Assembly: GCA_026708185.1 (NCBI GenBank)
Contig: JAPOVK010000053.1
Span: forward strand, 1-64,000
Direction of reading: 5' to 3'
Length of the DNA: 64,000 bases
Origin: Gammaproteobacteria bacterium
Lineage (GTDB): Bacteria > Pseudomonadota > Gammaproteobacteria > Pseudomonadales > Azotimanducaceae
The notes below the pieces were generated by a model that worked only from the letters and a program-made list of their open reading frames with translations, searched no databases and was not told where the DNA came from. The position numbers and the translations under genes are program-made. This document shows, piece by piece, positions 10,729-19,426 of the stretch; positions within the stretch are counted from its first letter, which is position 1, and the number at the start of each line of letters is the position of its first letter.

Positions 10729-11997
10729 TCAGCTTTCGAGGAAGGGCCCCGTGACTTCGTAGGTCAGCCCGTCGCTTAGCGAGCCCGACCGGCCGCGCTG
10801 GGAACTGAAGTACAGGCGCGTCATGTCCGGGCTGAAGGCGGGCCCGGTGATTTCCGAGCCCGAGTGCCCAACGAGCCGGAGCAGGGGCAAGACGTCGCCG
10901 TCGGTGGTGATGACCACGATTTCCAGATTGTCCCCGTCCTCGGCGACGAGCAGGTGCCCGTCGTGGGTCACATCGATGTTGTCCGGGCTGCCGAGGATGC
11001 GTCTATCGGCGGTTGCGCGGTTGTAGATGATCTCCATGCTCTGCTCGGCGATTCGGTAGCCGTACACACGGTGGTCGCCGGTGGTCGTGAAGTAGACGGT
11101 GCCGTCGTGGTAGACCATGCCCTCGCCGCGGTTGAAGGCCGTGCTGCTCGGAACTTGACGGCGGGTGGATACGCTGCTTCCTGCGGGATCCGAGAGGCCG
11201 ATCCATGACACGGTATCGTCGTCGTCCGTCCTTGCGACTTCCAAGGTACCTGACTCGAGGTTGGACCGCCCGTCGCTGTCCACCTCGTCCGGCGTGAAGC
11301 GATAGAAGCGCCCGTCGCTTCGGTCCTCGGTGAGGTAGATCACGCCGGTCAAGGGATCAGCGACTGCGGCCTCGTGGTTGAAGCGGCCCAACGACGGATA
11401 GCTTCGGGCAGACTCTTCCCCCATGGGGTCGCATTCCCACACAAGCCCGTTCGAGACTTCCTCGCACGACAGCCAAGTGCCCCACGGCGTGCGCCCGCCA
11501 GCGCAGTTGCGTCGTCCGCCGGACATGATCGAGTAGGCATCGACAAGTTCGCCGTTGGCATCGAAGCGCAATGCGCCGACGCCGCCGGACCCGCCGTCCA
11601 GCTCGCTGTTGCTGACGTAGATCCACCCGCCATCCGGGTGCTCGAACGTGTCGCCGTCGTCGGGCGAGCCATGCCAACGGTAGGTGCTGCTCGCGACCGG
11701 CCTCTCGCCGGCCGTGGCGATTAACCGGGACGAAAACCCTTCCGGAAGCTGAATCCCATTCGCGTCGGCCGCTTGCAGCGAGCCGATTTCCGGCAATCTG
11801 GACGGCGGAAGGCTGGCCTGCGGCTCGCCTACCAGGCGGTGTAAAAGGGCATACCGCCCCGCCCTCGACCGGGGCATTTCTTCGTCTTCGGCAGCGAACG
11901 CCCGGAGCAGCGACGGTGGGGCGAGGAGGCACGACGCCGTTCCGGCGGCGAGGCGCAAGAACTCGCGTCGTCGAATTGGCCTTGGATCTGGCGGCAT
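10729..11997 (-). CDS. Tat-exported PhoX-like (DUF839) protein
   Basis: A 422-residue protein. The start at 11997 places a twin-arginine signal at the N-terminus (RRREFLRLAAGTASCLLAPP); the open frame upstream is only the shadow of the LMF gene. The body is a beta-propeller of the PhoX/DUF839 type: WGTWLSCEE, GRFNHEAAVADP, YLTEDRSDGRFYRFTP, GSPDNIDVTHDG and GPAFSPDMTRLYFSSQRG are characteristic blocks with acidic metal ligands. PhoX proteins are periplasmic Ca/Fe alkaline phosphatases, but many family members are uncharacterised, so phosphatase activity is inferred. Confidence 0.85.
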   Translation of the reverse strand: MPPDPRPIRRREFLRLAAGTASCLLAPPSLLRAFAAEDEEMPRSRAGRYALLHRLVGEPQASLPPSRLPEIGSLQAADANGIQLPEGFSSRLIATAGERPVASSTYRWHGSPDDGDTFEHPDGGWIYVSNSELDGGSGGVGALRFDANGELVDAYSIMSGGRRNCAGGRTPWGTWLSCEEVSNGLVWECDPMGEESARSYPSLGRFNHEAAVADPLTGVIYLTEDRSDGRFYRFTPDEVDSDGRSNLESGTLEVARTDDDDTVSWIGLSDPAGSSVSTRRQVPSSTAFNRGEGMVYHDGTVYFTTTGDHRVYGYRIAEQSMEIIYNRATADRRILGSPDNIDVTHDGHLLVAEDGDNLEIVVITTDGDVLPLLRLVGHSGSEITGPAFSPDMTRLYFSSQRGRSGSLSDGLTYEVTGPFLES

Positions 11998-12062
11998 GCG
12001 AGTCGTTCCAGATTGGGCGGCTTGACCATAGCATAGGACCCGCGGCACGGCTCTGCCGCCGT

Positions 12063-13832
12063 TTACTCGTCGACTACCAGTGGCTCGTGGGTCACCGTTG
12101 GCACGCGCCGCGCGATCGGTCCGAGCCACAGTCTCGGGTTGGACCGTGTCCACCAACGCCCAACGTCGGCGTGGTCTGTGGGAGCGTCGGCTTCCGTGAA
12201 GCGGTAGCGGTAGGAGATGATCCGAATGTACTTCGGCGGACCGTCGCCGAATGGCGACTCGATCCACCTGAGTACTGTGGGTTCCGCCTGGAACAGCCTG
12301 AAGACCAGGTCGTGTACCCAGGGCACGCGCTGCGGCACCGTGAGTGCGGCAAACCACATCTGCCAGTCCAGCCGGGGCTGGTGCGGTGTCGCCCAGCCCG
12401 GAACGCGGTCGACGTCGCCCGGCTTGAACGGGAACTCGTACTCGAGCCATGTGTCGCCATCCATCGAGCCCTCGATGATCAGTTCGCGGCGTTCGGTCGT
12501 CATCACCGCGAACAGGCCGTAGCGGTTGACCAGGCGCAACGGGTCGACCCATTGCGCCGGATTCGGAAAATGCACGAAGGCCGCAACCGTCTGGCATAGG
12601 CCGAGCGCGATCACCGCGCCGGCGAGCCAGCGCGCCCCCAACCGTTGAGCACTGAAGCGCGGTCGGGGCGCGGCGCCATCGCGGCGCAGGAAGCGATCGT
12701 CCAGCAACGCGATGCACACGACGATGGTCAGCAAGTTGAAGAAGTTGTAGCTGCCGGTCACGAAAATCAGCACCTCGAGGAAGACGAAGGCGAGTGCCGC
12801 CGCGGCGCGCATCTTGCGCGGCGCCAAGATGAGAAAGGGCAGCACCAGTTCGATAGCGAAGGTGGCAGCCACCGCGAACTTGAGGACGGTTGCTGGCAAC
12901 TGATGAGCGAACCAGGCGAGCGCGTTCGGCAGCGGCTGGGTCTCGAAGTGGTACTCCAACGCCGACAGGTCCGCCCACACGGGATCTCCGGAGAGCAGCT
13001 TCACGGCGCCGGAGAGGAACATGAACCGGAAAGCGAGCAGCCGCAACACCCAGATGCCGGCCGTCGGCGAGCGGGCGAGGATCGCGACGGCGAAGAGGGA
13101 CTCGACGAGAAACGTGTCCCACTGGTAGGCGGTGAAGGTCTGACCGACCCCGAGAAGGGATAGGTACGCAGCGTAGGCGCCGAGTGCCGCCGTGGCCTTG
13201 AGCCTGCCGACAAGGCCGACCAGGGCGCACAGGACTCCGAATCCGAGCGCCCAGTGGGGCGAGATGCCGAACCATAGGACCGTTGGCACGCGCCAGTACC
13301 CGCCAACGCCGAACGTGGCGTACACGGCATCCAGGTACTCCCCGGCCGGGAGCACACCGTTGTCGCCGATCAGCGCCTCCGCCTGCAGCCAGAACGACGC
13401 GAACGCCACGAGCACCATCGCCATGACGCCCCGGTAGACGACCTCGGCCGTCAGTTCGAAGCGAGCGGGCTTGAGTTCGTGGCCGAAAAGCCACCGAGCG
13501 ACATGCAGGCAGAGAACGCGGTGGCGCGAGACCCACCGGTATAGGCACTCCGCGACGGCTGCGAATCCGGGCACGTGCCGGTAGACCCGGAGCCAGGACT
13601 TGCGGCCGCCGATGGCAAGCGTCTGGAAGGCGGCGTCGGCGCCCGACGCGGCGGAGCCTGGCGCGAACAACCAGATGGACGCGGCAAAGTCTTCAGCCCC
13701 GTGATCGGGGTATTGGTCCGCGACGTCCTGGTAGGGGACGTACTCCACGCCATCGCCGGTGATAGCGTGCGCGTAGTCCACGGTGTAGCGGCAGAAACCG
13801 CATTCGCCGTCGTACACCAGCCGCGGAGTCAT
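12063..13832 (-). CDS. DCC-domain / lipase maturation factor (LMF) fusion membrane protein
   Basis: About 589 residues; a start at 13856 is also possible. Residues 1-115 are a DCC (DUF393) thiol-disulfide oxidoreductase-like domain with DGECGFC. The rest is a polytopic lipase maturation factor protein: LIGDNGVLPAGEYLD, QTFTAYQWDTFLVESL, RFMFLSGAVKLLSGDPVWADL, YHFETQPLPN and GSYNFFNLLTIV closely follow the LMF consensus, as does a C-terminal soluble part (WLEYEFPFKPGD, PRLDWQMWFAAL). LMF1 in animals assists lipase folding in the ER; bacterial roles are unproven. Several esterases in this window are potential clients. Confidence 0.85.
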   Translation of the reverse strand: MTPRLVYDGECGFCRYTVDYAHAITGDGVEYVPYQDVADQYPDHGAEDFAASIWLFAPGSAASGADAAFQTLAIGGRKSWLRVYRHVPGFAAVAECLYRWVSRHRVLCLHVARWLFGHELKPARFELTAEVVYRGVMAMVLVAFASFWLQAEALIGDNGVLPAGEYLDAVYATFGVGGYWRVPTVLWFGISPHWALGFGVLCALVGLVGRLKATAALGAYAAYLSLLGVGQTFTAYQWDTFLVESLFAVAILARSPTAGIWVLRLLAFRFMFLSGAVKLLSGDPVWADLSALEYHFETQPLPNALAWFAHQLPATVLKFAVAATFAIELVLPFLILAPRKMRAAAALAFVFLEVLIFVTGSYNFFNLLTIVVCIALLDDRFLRRDGAAPRPRFSAQRLGARWLAGAVIALGLCQTVAAFVHFPNPAQWVDPLRLVNRYGLFAVMTTERRELIIEGSMDGDTWLEYEFPFKPGDVDRVPGWATPHQPRLDWQMWFAALTVPQRVPWVHDLVFRLFQAEPTVLRWIESPFGDGPPKYIRIISYRYRFTEADAPTDHADVGRWWTRSNPRLWLGPIARRVPTVTHEPLVVDE

Positions 13833-13861
13833 CTTGCGCCCGGATGGTAGCATCACGGTCG

Positions 13862-14644
13862 ATGCAGTCCCCCGATCCGGCGTCCCTGGCTGGCGTCCTC
13901 AGGGCCAACACGACGGACGGCGCCGCGGTTCTCGCCCGCCAAGCGATCGCCTTGTTGCGAGACTACGTCGCTCGCGCGCCGACCGATGGGCTGCACGCGG
14001 CGACCGCGGATTGTGCACACGTGCTTGCAGAGGCGCGGCCCGACATGGCAGCGGTCGGCAACCTGGTCCGATGTTGGCACGACTCGTTTGCGTGGCCGGA
14101 CGCGGACTTCCGCGCGTCAGCGTTGGCGCATTGCGACGCGGTGCTCGACCGCGCGGAACGAGCGCTCGCGGAGACCCTCGCCGACGCGCGTAGCCGCCTC
14201 GCCAGCCTCACCGCCGACAGCGAGGTCCTCACGCACAGCGCCTCGTCGACCGTACGTGCCACGGTCGCCGGCTTGCCTTTCCGGTTGCTGGTGACGGCAT
14301 CGGAGCCGGGCGGGGAGGGTCGCCGCTTCGCCGCGGAGATGGGCGCTCGCTGCCTAGAGGACGATGAAGGTCCAGCGGCCGCGGCTGAAGCGGCGGCGGT
14401 GGTCGTGGGTGCCGACGCCATCGGTGCGGAAGCCTTCGTGAACAAGGTTGGCACGCGCGTTCTGGGCGAAGCCGCGCGACGGGCCCGAACGCCGTTCTAC
14501 GTCGTCGCGGAGAGCTACAAGTGGCTCCCGCCAACCCAACCGTTGATCGCCGGCGGGCCGTTCGAGGCCGTGCCCAACGCGCTCGTCACCGCGTTTCTAT
14601 GCGACAGGACGCCAGGCGTCTCGTTCCGTCCGGTTAGCGGGTAG
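13862..14644 (+). CDS. eIF2B alpha / IF-2B-family protein
   Basis: A 260-residue protein. The C-terminal half has the family hallmark VVVGADAIGAEAFVNKVGT, followed by PFYVVAESYKWLP, as in eIF2B-alpha, archaeal aIF2B and sugar-phosphate isomerases. The N-terminal half is helical (about 1-120) and precedes VLTHSASSTV. The catalytic Cys of methylthioribose-1-phosphate isomerase is not visible, and the protein is shorter than MtnA (about 340 residues). A sugar-phosphate or nucleotide-binding role is more likely than translation initiation, but the substrate cannot be read off. Divergent from the LMF gene. Confidence 0.72.
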   Translation: MQSPDPASLAGVLRANTTDGAAVLARQAIALLRDYVARAPTDGLHAATADCAHVLAEARPDMAAVGNLVRCWHDSFAWPDADFRASALAHCDAVLDRAERALAETLADARSRLASLTADSEVLTHSASSTVRATVAGLPFRLLVTASEPGGEGRRFAAEMGARCLEDDEGPAAAAEAAAVVVGADAIGAEAFVNKVGTRVLGEAARRARTPFYVVAESYKWLPPTQPLIAGGPFEAVPNALVTAFLCDRTPGVSFRPVSG

Positions 14645-14650
14645 ACCGCC

Positions 14651-16213
14651 TCAAGGCGAAGCGATTCCCGCGCGTGCCGCCCAGATTGCGTTCAGCTTGT
14701 CGACAGCCGCCTTCCGGTGCCCGCTGCCGGCTTGGATCTTGTCGCCGAGTTCCAGGTGCTGGTCCGATTCCGCATCGTACGCGGGCCATGCCGGCAGACC
14801 GTCGACGTTGGGGTCTCCGGTGGCGGCGAACTGCACCCAGTAGCGGATCATCGCATCGGCTAACGCCTGGTCCGTGCCGTTGCCGGCCGCCGGGCCGGTC
14901 AGGTTGTTGAACGCGTAGCCGATCTCGGCGGCGTGGGCAGCCCCCATCATGGGATTGGCGATCGAGCGGCGGCTGAAGTGGTACTGCCAGGCCGCCGACG
15001 GCACGTTGGCCATGCCGGCGAGCATGTTGCGCGTGCCCCACACGAACCAGGTATCGGTGATGAACTGGTTCTTGGCCTGGAACAACGAAGCGGCGTCAGT
15101 CGCCGGATACAGCGCCAGGACGGCCGCAGCATGTTCGCCGAGGCCGGCCTTCGTACCGGCCTCGTAGTCGGCCACGGTGTTGAACGGCAGCATGCCGACG
15201 AACATGGTGCCCTCGTCCGTGTTGGTGCCCGCCATGACCGGCACGTCCATCTGCTTGCCGGTCGCGAACACGGTCAGGACGTGGTCCGGCATGAAGTCGG
15301 CGTCGATGGTCACATGGACCCCGAAACCGGCCTGCTGAGCCGTGTTCATGGTGTCCATATCCACCGCGCGAAGGGCCTCAAGCGAGTCCGCTTCGGGGAA
15401 TTGCGCGGTCACCCAGTTGACGCCGCGCTCCTCGGCGCTTGGCCCGGCCGGCGAACCTTCGGTGAGCGCCGCGTAGTTGGAGTCCGTGAGCCACGCGCTC
15501 TGCACGATGGCGCGGTGGAAGAGGCCCTTCGAATGCGGCGACGCGAGCAGTGCCTGAACGCTGGTCCCGCCGGCCGATTCGCCGAAGATCGTGACGTTGC
15601 CCGGGTCGCCGCCGAACCCCGCGATGTTGCGTTGCACCCACTTGAGGGCGGCGACTTGGTCGAGCAGGCCGTAGTTGCCGGAGGTGCCGCTCTCCGCCGA
15701 GAGCAGCGGATGCGCGAGGAAGCCGAGCGCGCCGAGCCGGTAGTTGATCGAAACCAGGACGACGCCGCGCTTGGCGAGGTTGACGCCGTCGTATATGGCT
15801 TGGTGGCTCCAGCCGAGCGACAGCCCGCCACCGTGAATCCAGACCATGACCGGCTGATTGGCGTCCGTACCCGCGGCCGTCGTCCAGACGTTGAGGAAGA
15901 GGCAATCCTCGGAAAGCGTCGGCAAGGCCTCGCCGGTCATTTGTGCAAGGCCGGGACCTTGTGGGCAGATTTCGCCGAATTCGTTGGCCGAGCGGACGCC
16001 TTCCCACGCGGCCGGGGGCATCGGCGGCGTCCAGCGGGCGTCACCGACGGGCGGCGCGGCATAGGGAATGCCGCGGAAGACGTGGACGCCCCCGGCGTCA
16101 TCGGCTGCGGCGCCCTCGATCACGCCCGTGTCGAGTTCGACCTGGGCGGCGAGTGCGAAGGGTGCCAGCAGAATCGAGGCCAGTGCCGAAACGCCTGCGA
16201 TCATTGAAGACAT
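14651..16213 (-). CDS. type B carboxylesterase, exported
   Basis: A 520-residue protein, with the start at 16213 chosen because it opens a signal peptide (cleavage near ALA-AQ). Hallmarks run in order: FRGIPYAAPPVG, EDCLFLNVW, oxyanion hole HGGGL, nucleophile motif TIFGESAGG, a Glu in TNTDEGT and the catalytic His in HAAEIGYAF. The triad is therefore complete. It hydrolyses carboxylic esters in the periplasm or outside. A second, lipoprotein member of the family is encoded at 56001. It converges on the eIF2B-like gene with 6 bp between stops. Confidence 0.92.
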   Translation of the reverse strand: MSSMIAGVSALASILLAPFALAAQVELDTGVIEGAAADDAGGVHVFRGIPYAAPPVGDARWTPPMPPAAWEGVRSANEFGEICPQGPGLAQMTGEALPTLSEDCLFLNVWTTAAGTDANQPVMVWIHGGGLSLGWSHQAIYDGVNLAKRGVVLVSINYRLGALGFLAHPLLSAESGTSGNYGLLDQVAALKWVQRNIAGFGGDPGNVTIFGESAGGTSVQALLASPHSKGLFHRAIVQSAWLTDSNYAALTEGSPAGPSAEERGVNWVTAQFPEADSLEALRAVDMDTMNTAQQAGFGVHVTIDADFMPDHVLTVFATGKQMDVPVMAGTNTDEGTMFVGMLPFNTVADYEAGTKAGLGEHAAAVLALYPATDAASLFQAKNQFITDTWFVWGTRNMLAGMANVPSAAWQYHFSRRSIANPMMGAAHAAEIGYAFNNLTGPAAGNGTDQALADAMIRYWVQFAATGDPNVDGLPAWPAYDAESDQHLELGDKIQAGSGHRKAAVDKLNAIWAARAGIASP

Positions 16214-16291
16214 AGCGAGAAACCGTCCTGAAGGTCGGCGTAGCATATCCGAGACCACGCGGGATCAGTCGAATCGGAACGTCGTGAGCCA

Positions 16292-17041
16292 ATGGACACC
16301 TGGTTGACCGTCGCTGCGACCATTTGGGCTGTCGGAGCCCTGCCTACGCTGGCGGCAGGACTTCGCGGTTGGGATCCCGTTGGGCGGCTCGGGCGAAGCG
16401 GCGTCGGCACCCGTGTGAGCGCCCGGTGGGGGTGGTTCGTGTTCGAACTTCCCGCCCTGGTGACCTTCCCGGCGATCTACTTGGCGAGCGCCAACCACCA
16501 TCTGGTCGGCAACGTCGTCCTCGGCCTATGGCTTGCCCACTACGGTCACCGCGGTCTGGTGTGGTGCTGGCTGGTGCCGAAGCGTGGTGCGACGGTGCCC
16601 GTGGCCATGTGCGGCGCATCGATCGGTTTCAACCTGGTCAACGGCGCGTTGCTGGGCTGGTTCATGGGGTACGTTGCCGAGTACGCCGCACACTGGCTGA
16701 CTGATCCCCGCTTCGTTGTTGGCATCGGTCTTTTCGCAGTCGGCGCGGGGCTGAACGTCTGGGCGGACTACCGGCTCAGGTACCTGCGCAGGTTGAGCCG
16801 GCAAGACCGAGTGGTTCCGACCGGCGGACCCTTCCGCTTCGCGTGTTGCCCGAACCTGACGGGAGAGATCATCGAGTGGGTCGGCTTCGCCTTGCTGACC
16901 TGGTCGCTGCCGGGCCTCGCCTTTGCCCTCTGGACAATCGCCAACCTGGTCCCGCGGGCGCTGTGGCGCCGGACCTGGTATCGGGGCAACTTTGACGACT
17001 TTCCTCGGGAGCGAGCGGCGCTGGTCCCAGGAATCCTGTAG
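16292..17041 (+). CDS. 3-oxo-5-alpha-steroid 4-dehydrogenase-like membrane protein
   Basis: A 249-residue polytopic membrane protein with about six hydrophobic segments. The C-terminal third matches the steroid 5-alpha-reductase signature: NLTGEIIEWVGFALLTWSLPG, then FALWTIANLVPRAL, then WYRGNFDDFPRERAALVPGIL. Such enzymes reduce a C=C bond of 3-oxo-steroids or related isoprenoid lipids with NADPH. The true substrate in a bacterium is uncertain. It diverges from the carboxylesterase gene with a 78-bp gap. Confidence 0.85.
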   Translation: MDTWLTVAATIWAVGALPTLAAGLRGWDPVGRLGRSGVGTRVSARWGWFVFELPALVTFPAIYLASANHHLVGNVVLGLWLAHYGHRGLVWCWLVPKRGATVPVAMCGASIGFNLVNGALLGWFMGYVAEYAAHWLTDPRFVVGIGLFAVGAGLNVWADYRLRYLRRLSRQDRVVPTGGPFRFACCPNLTGEIIEWVGFALLTWSLPGLAFALWTIANLVPRALWRRTWYRGNFDDFPRERAALVPGIL

Positions 17042-17078
17042 GGTCAGTTCCTCCACAGTTGACGCATGGCGGAGCTCG

Positions 17079-17411
17079 ATGTATTGGCGACGTAGCCACG
17101 CAGTCCTGACTGTACTGGCAATCGGCATGGTCATGCTGCTCACGTCCTGCATCTTCATCGTCCCCGACACCCGTAGCAAGGGACCCTTGCGCGTCGAACT
17201 CCCCATGCCGGCCAAGAACCCGACCGTTTCCTATGACGGTCGACCTCGACGATCTTTCGTGCGACGAGTTGAAGGTTGCGCTCGACGTCCTCCCCAAGCC
17301 TGGGAGGTCATGGGGTGCTGCGCGCGGAACCGACATCCAGAGCAGTCCGCGGGAATGGCAGATCAGGCGTCGCTTGCGCGAGATCGAGAATGCGATCGCC
17401 GCCCGGTGTAG
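17079..17411 (+). CDS. small putative lipoprotein (possibly frameshifted)
   Basis: Up to 110 residues. The N-terminus is a convincing lipoprotein signal: basic start MYWRRS, hydrophobic core LTVLAIGMVM and lipobox LLTSC. After about residue 50 the product becomes Arg-rich and shadow-like (GRPRRSFVRRVEG). The +1 frame begins a better-looking protein at 17233. The original gene may be one lipoprotein of about 120 residues interrupted by a single-base indel near 17225-17240. Confidence 0.45.
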   Translation: MYWRRSHAVLTVLAIGMVMLLTSCIFIVPDTRSKGPLRVELPMPAKNPTVSYDGRPRRSFVRRVEGCARRPPQAWEVMGCCARNRHPEQSAGMADQASLARDRECDRRPV

Positions 17412-17442
17412 CCCCGTGCTGGAACTCCCGGAGGGGCTATAG
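17233..17442 (+). CDS. small acidic/helical protein or C-terminal half of the lipoprotein
   Basis: A 69-residue reading frame overlapping the lipoprotein frame. It starts MTVDLDDLSCDELKVAL and ends with a helix RRLREIENAIAARC, which looks like real protein composition (acidic, amphipathic). No strong Shine-Dalgarno is visible before its ATG, favouring the view that it is the displaced 3' part of the upstream gene. No family recognised. Confidence 0.4.
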   Translation: MTVDLDDLSCDELKVALDVLPKPGRSWGAARGTDIQSSPREWQIRRRLREIENAIAARCSPVLELPEGL

Positions 17443-17444
17443 GG

Positions 17445-18428
17445 TCACGCTGACGGACGGGCTCCGGGGCGCTCCGGCAACGCATCCACCATGGCCCGGA
17501 TGTGATGGATGGTGGTACCGCAGCAACCGCCGATGATCTGCACGCCGCTCTCGACCCAGCCGCGGCAGTATGCCGCGAAGTCGTCCGGGCCGACCGGCAG
17601 AGGGCTGCGGGTAACCGCGTCGTAGCCGTTCGCTTCGGGGTAGGCCATGACCGGGCCGCGCCAGCGTTCGAAGAGGACATCGAGCCCCGGTGCCATCGAC
17701 TTGACCGAACTGTGCATGATCCCGAGGACCTGCGGGTCATACGCGGCGAGCGTGTCGATGATCGTCTCGAGCGGCTGCGTCGGTCCTTGCTCGTAGTCGT
17801 CCGGGAGTAGGTGCGGGTCTTCCTCCCCCTGGTGCCAGCCGACCATCTTGCCGTCCCGTCCCCGACTGGTGCTCATCCCGGTCCACACGGGCAACCCGGT
17901 GGCGACGGCCGCCTCCATGAGCCGGACGGAGTGCTCGGTCTCCAGCATCATCTCCATCAGCAACAGGTCGCAGCCGGCCTCGGCGAGCGTATCGGCGATC
18001 TCCCGGTAGTTCGCCGCTTCCTCCTCGGGCGTCGGCAGGTACTGCGGGTCGGTGGCGACCGTGCCCGGTATCCAGGCAACGTGGTTCGACAGCGACCCGG
18101 CGATCGCGACCTCCCGGTTCGGTGCAACGCGGTCTCGCGCTTCCCGGGCAAGCTCGACCGCACGGCGGGTAACGGCCACCGCCTGGTCGCCGTAGCCGGC
18201 GGCCGCGAGCACGTGCCGACAGTTGGAGAACGTGTTGGCCGTAATCACGTCGGCGCCCGCCGCCAGGTAGGCCTCGTGCACTTGGCGCACGATGTCGGGA
18301 TCCGTCACATTGGCCACACCGCACCACGCCACGGGATGCATCTTCCCCCCGAGACGGCCGATCTCCGAGCCGATGGCGCCATCGAGCACGATGACGTCGC
18401 CGACTGCGAGTTTTTCGTCGAGAATCAT
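17445..18428 (-). CDS. homocysteine S-methyltransferase family protein
   Basis: A 327-residue TIM-barrel protein. The start at 18428 is set by AGGAGG eight bases upstream. Family features are VIVLDGAIGSEIGR at the N-terminus, AYLAAGADVITANTFSN with the first zinc Cys just after it (NCRHVL), and the paired zinc cysteines in GGCCGTT near the C-terminus. Enzymes of this family transfer a methyl group (from S-methylmethionine or a betaine) to homocysteine. No vitamin B12 domain is present. Single gene, convergent with the small lipoprotein. Confidence 0.85.
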   Translation of the reverse strand: MILDEKLAVGDVIVLDGAIGSEIGRLGGKMHPVAWCGVANVTDPDIVRQVHEAYLAAGADVITANTFSNCRHVLAAAGYGDQAVAVTRRAVELAREARDRVAPNREVAIAGSLSNHVAWIPGTVATDPQYLPTPEEEAANYREIADTLAEAGCDLLLMEMMLETEHSVRLMEAAVATGLPVWTGMSTSRGRDGKMVGWHQGEEDPHLLPDDYEQGPTQPLETIIDTLAAYDPQVLGIMHSSVKSMAPGLDVLFERWRGPVMAYPEANGYDAVTRSPLPVGPDDFAAYCRGWVESGVQIIGGCCGTTIHHIRAMVDALPERPGARPSA

Positions 18429-18475
18429 CCAGAGGCCCTCCTTCAAGCGTCATTGGGTGAACGGACATGGCGGCC

Positions 18476-19426
18476 TTACAATGTTGCGCGGTCGGTCACG
18501 TTCGTGAGGCGGTATGTGTCCCGCTTGCGCTTGCTGACGACGAACGGATAGGTCGTGCGTTCGACCTCGAACAGTCTGGTGTCCCCCAACCTCAGATCAT
18601 GCACTTGGTCAGCCAGGGTTTTGTGATAGCCGAGGCGTAGTTTTTCGCCTGTGTCTTGACGCTCGATCTCAATACGGTTGCGGACCGACAGGACGTTCAC
18701 GGTAGCTAGGACGCACTCGGTCGTGGTGGTCGGCTCGCCGATTTCGTCGAGCAGAGCCCGGACGCGAGTGACTTCGGTCGGTCTGCCGTCCCACCGATAG
18801 ATTCGGTCTGGAGCACTCCACTCGAGATCGGCCGCGAGGTATTCGGACTCGAGACGGGACAGGAATACACCCATCGACCTCCCGGCATTGATCCCGATCG
18901 CATGAACGCGGTCGGCGAAGTCGTCTACGTCCGAGTCGAGCAGGTCGAACACATCCCTGAGCGCTGACTCTAAGGCGGAGACGCCTGAAAGATCGGGTGC
19001 CGTATTGCCCAGGATGACCAGTTCCGTGCTGCCCATCTCCAGACCCGCGAGGCGTAGGTCAAGGTGCCGGACGAACTTCTGGTCTATTCGAGAGACGTCG
19101 CCGCCACGATCCCAGAACCGCCAGGCCGATTGTTCCAGAACCGCGTTGAAAGGGGTGATGAAGTTGGACAGCGCGCGTAGCGGGAGTGTCCCCGTCGCCA
19201 GGTGCGCGCCATCGAGCCTTAGACGAACCACCTCGTGCGCCCTCTCTGCCTTGGCAACCCGCAACCGCTTCTGGATGTCGATGCGGAGCTTCGTGGAAGA
19301 TGATAGGAAGACTTGCTCTACCTTCGGTCTCTTGGATCGGGCGACAAGCTCCTCATCGCGTTCGACCATGCCGCTCACGCGCTGCAACTCGTGCTCGAGC
19401 TCGGCGATGTCGTCCGGATAGTTCAC
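18476..19426 (-). CDS. uncharacterised partner of nucleotidyltransferase-fold protein
   Basis: A 316-residue protein I do not recognise. It begins with a long predicted coiled coil (about 1-70; MNYPDDIAELEHELQRVSGM, then a Lys/Arg-rich helix). A mixed alpha/beta region follows with GSTELVILGNTAPDLSG near 135-150. The C-terminal 100 residues are strand-rich (VLATVNVLSVRNRIEIERQD, RLFEVERTTYPFVV). No signal peptide, TM segment or enzyme motif is evident. Its ATG overlaps the stop of the nucleotidyltransferase-fold gene (ATGA, 19423-19426), so the two are almost certainly co-translated and may form a complex. Confidence 0.7.
   Translation of the reverse strand: MNYPDDIAELEHELQRVSGMVERDEELVARSKRPKVEQVFLSSSTKLRIDIQKRLRVAKAERAHEVVRLRLDGAHLATGTLPLRALSNFITPFNAVLEQSAWRFWDRGGDVSRIDQKFVRHLDLRLAGLEMGSTELVILGNTAPDLSGVSALESALRDVFDLLDSDVDDFADRVHAIGINAGRSMGVFLSRLESEYLAADLEWSAPDRIYRWDGRPTEVTRVRALLDEIGEPTTTTECVLATVNVLSVRNRIEIERQDTGEKLRLGYHKTLADQVHDLRLGDTRLFEVERTTYPFVVSKRKRDTYRLTNVTDRATL

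Noticed and set aside
11998-13548. N-terminal extension of the PhoX-like gene, giving a 939-residue frame
   Set aside because: The extension is another-frame reading of the LMF gene, and the Tat signal at 11997 marks the real start.
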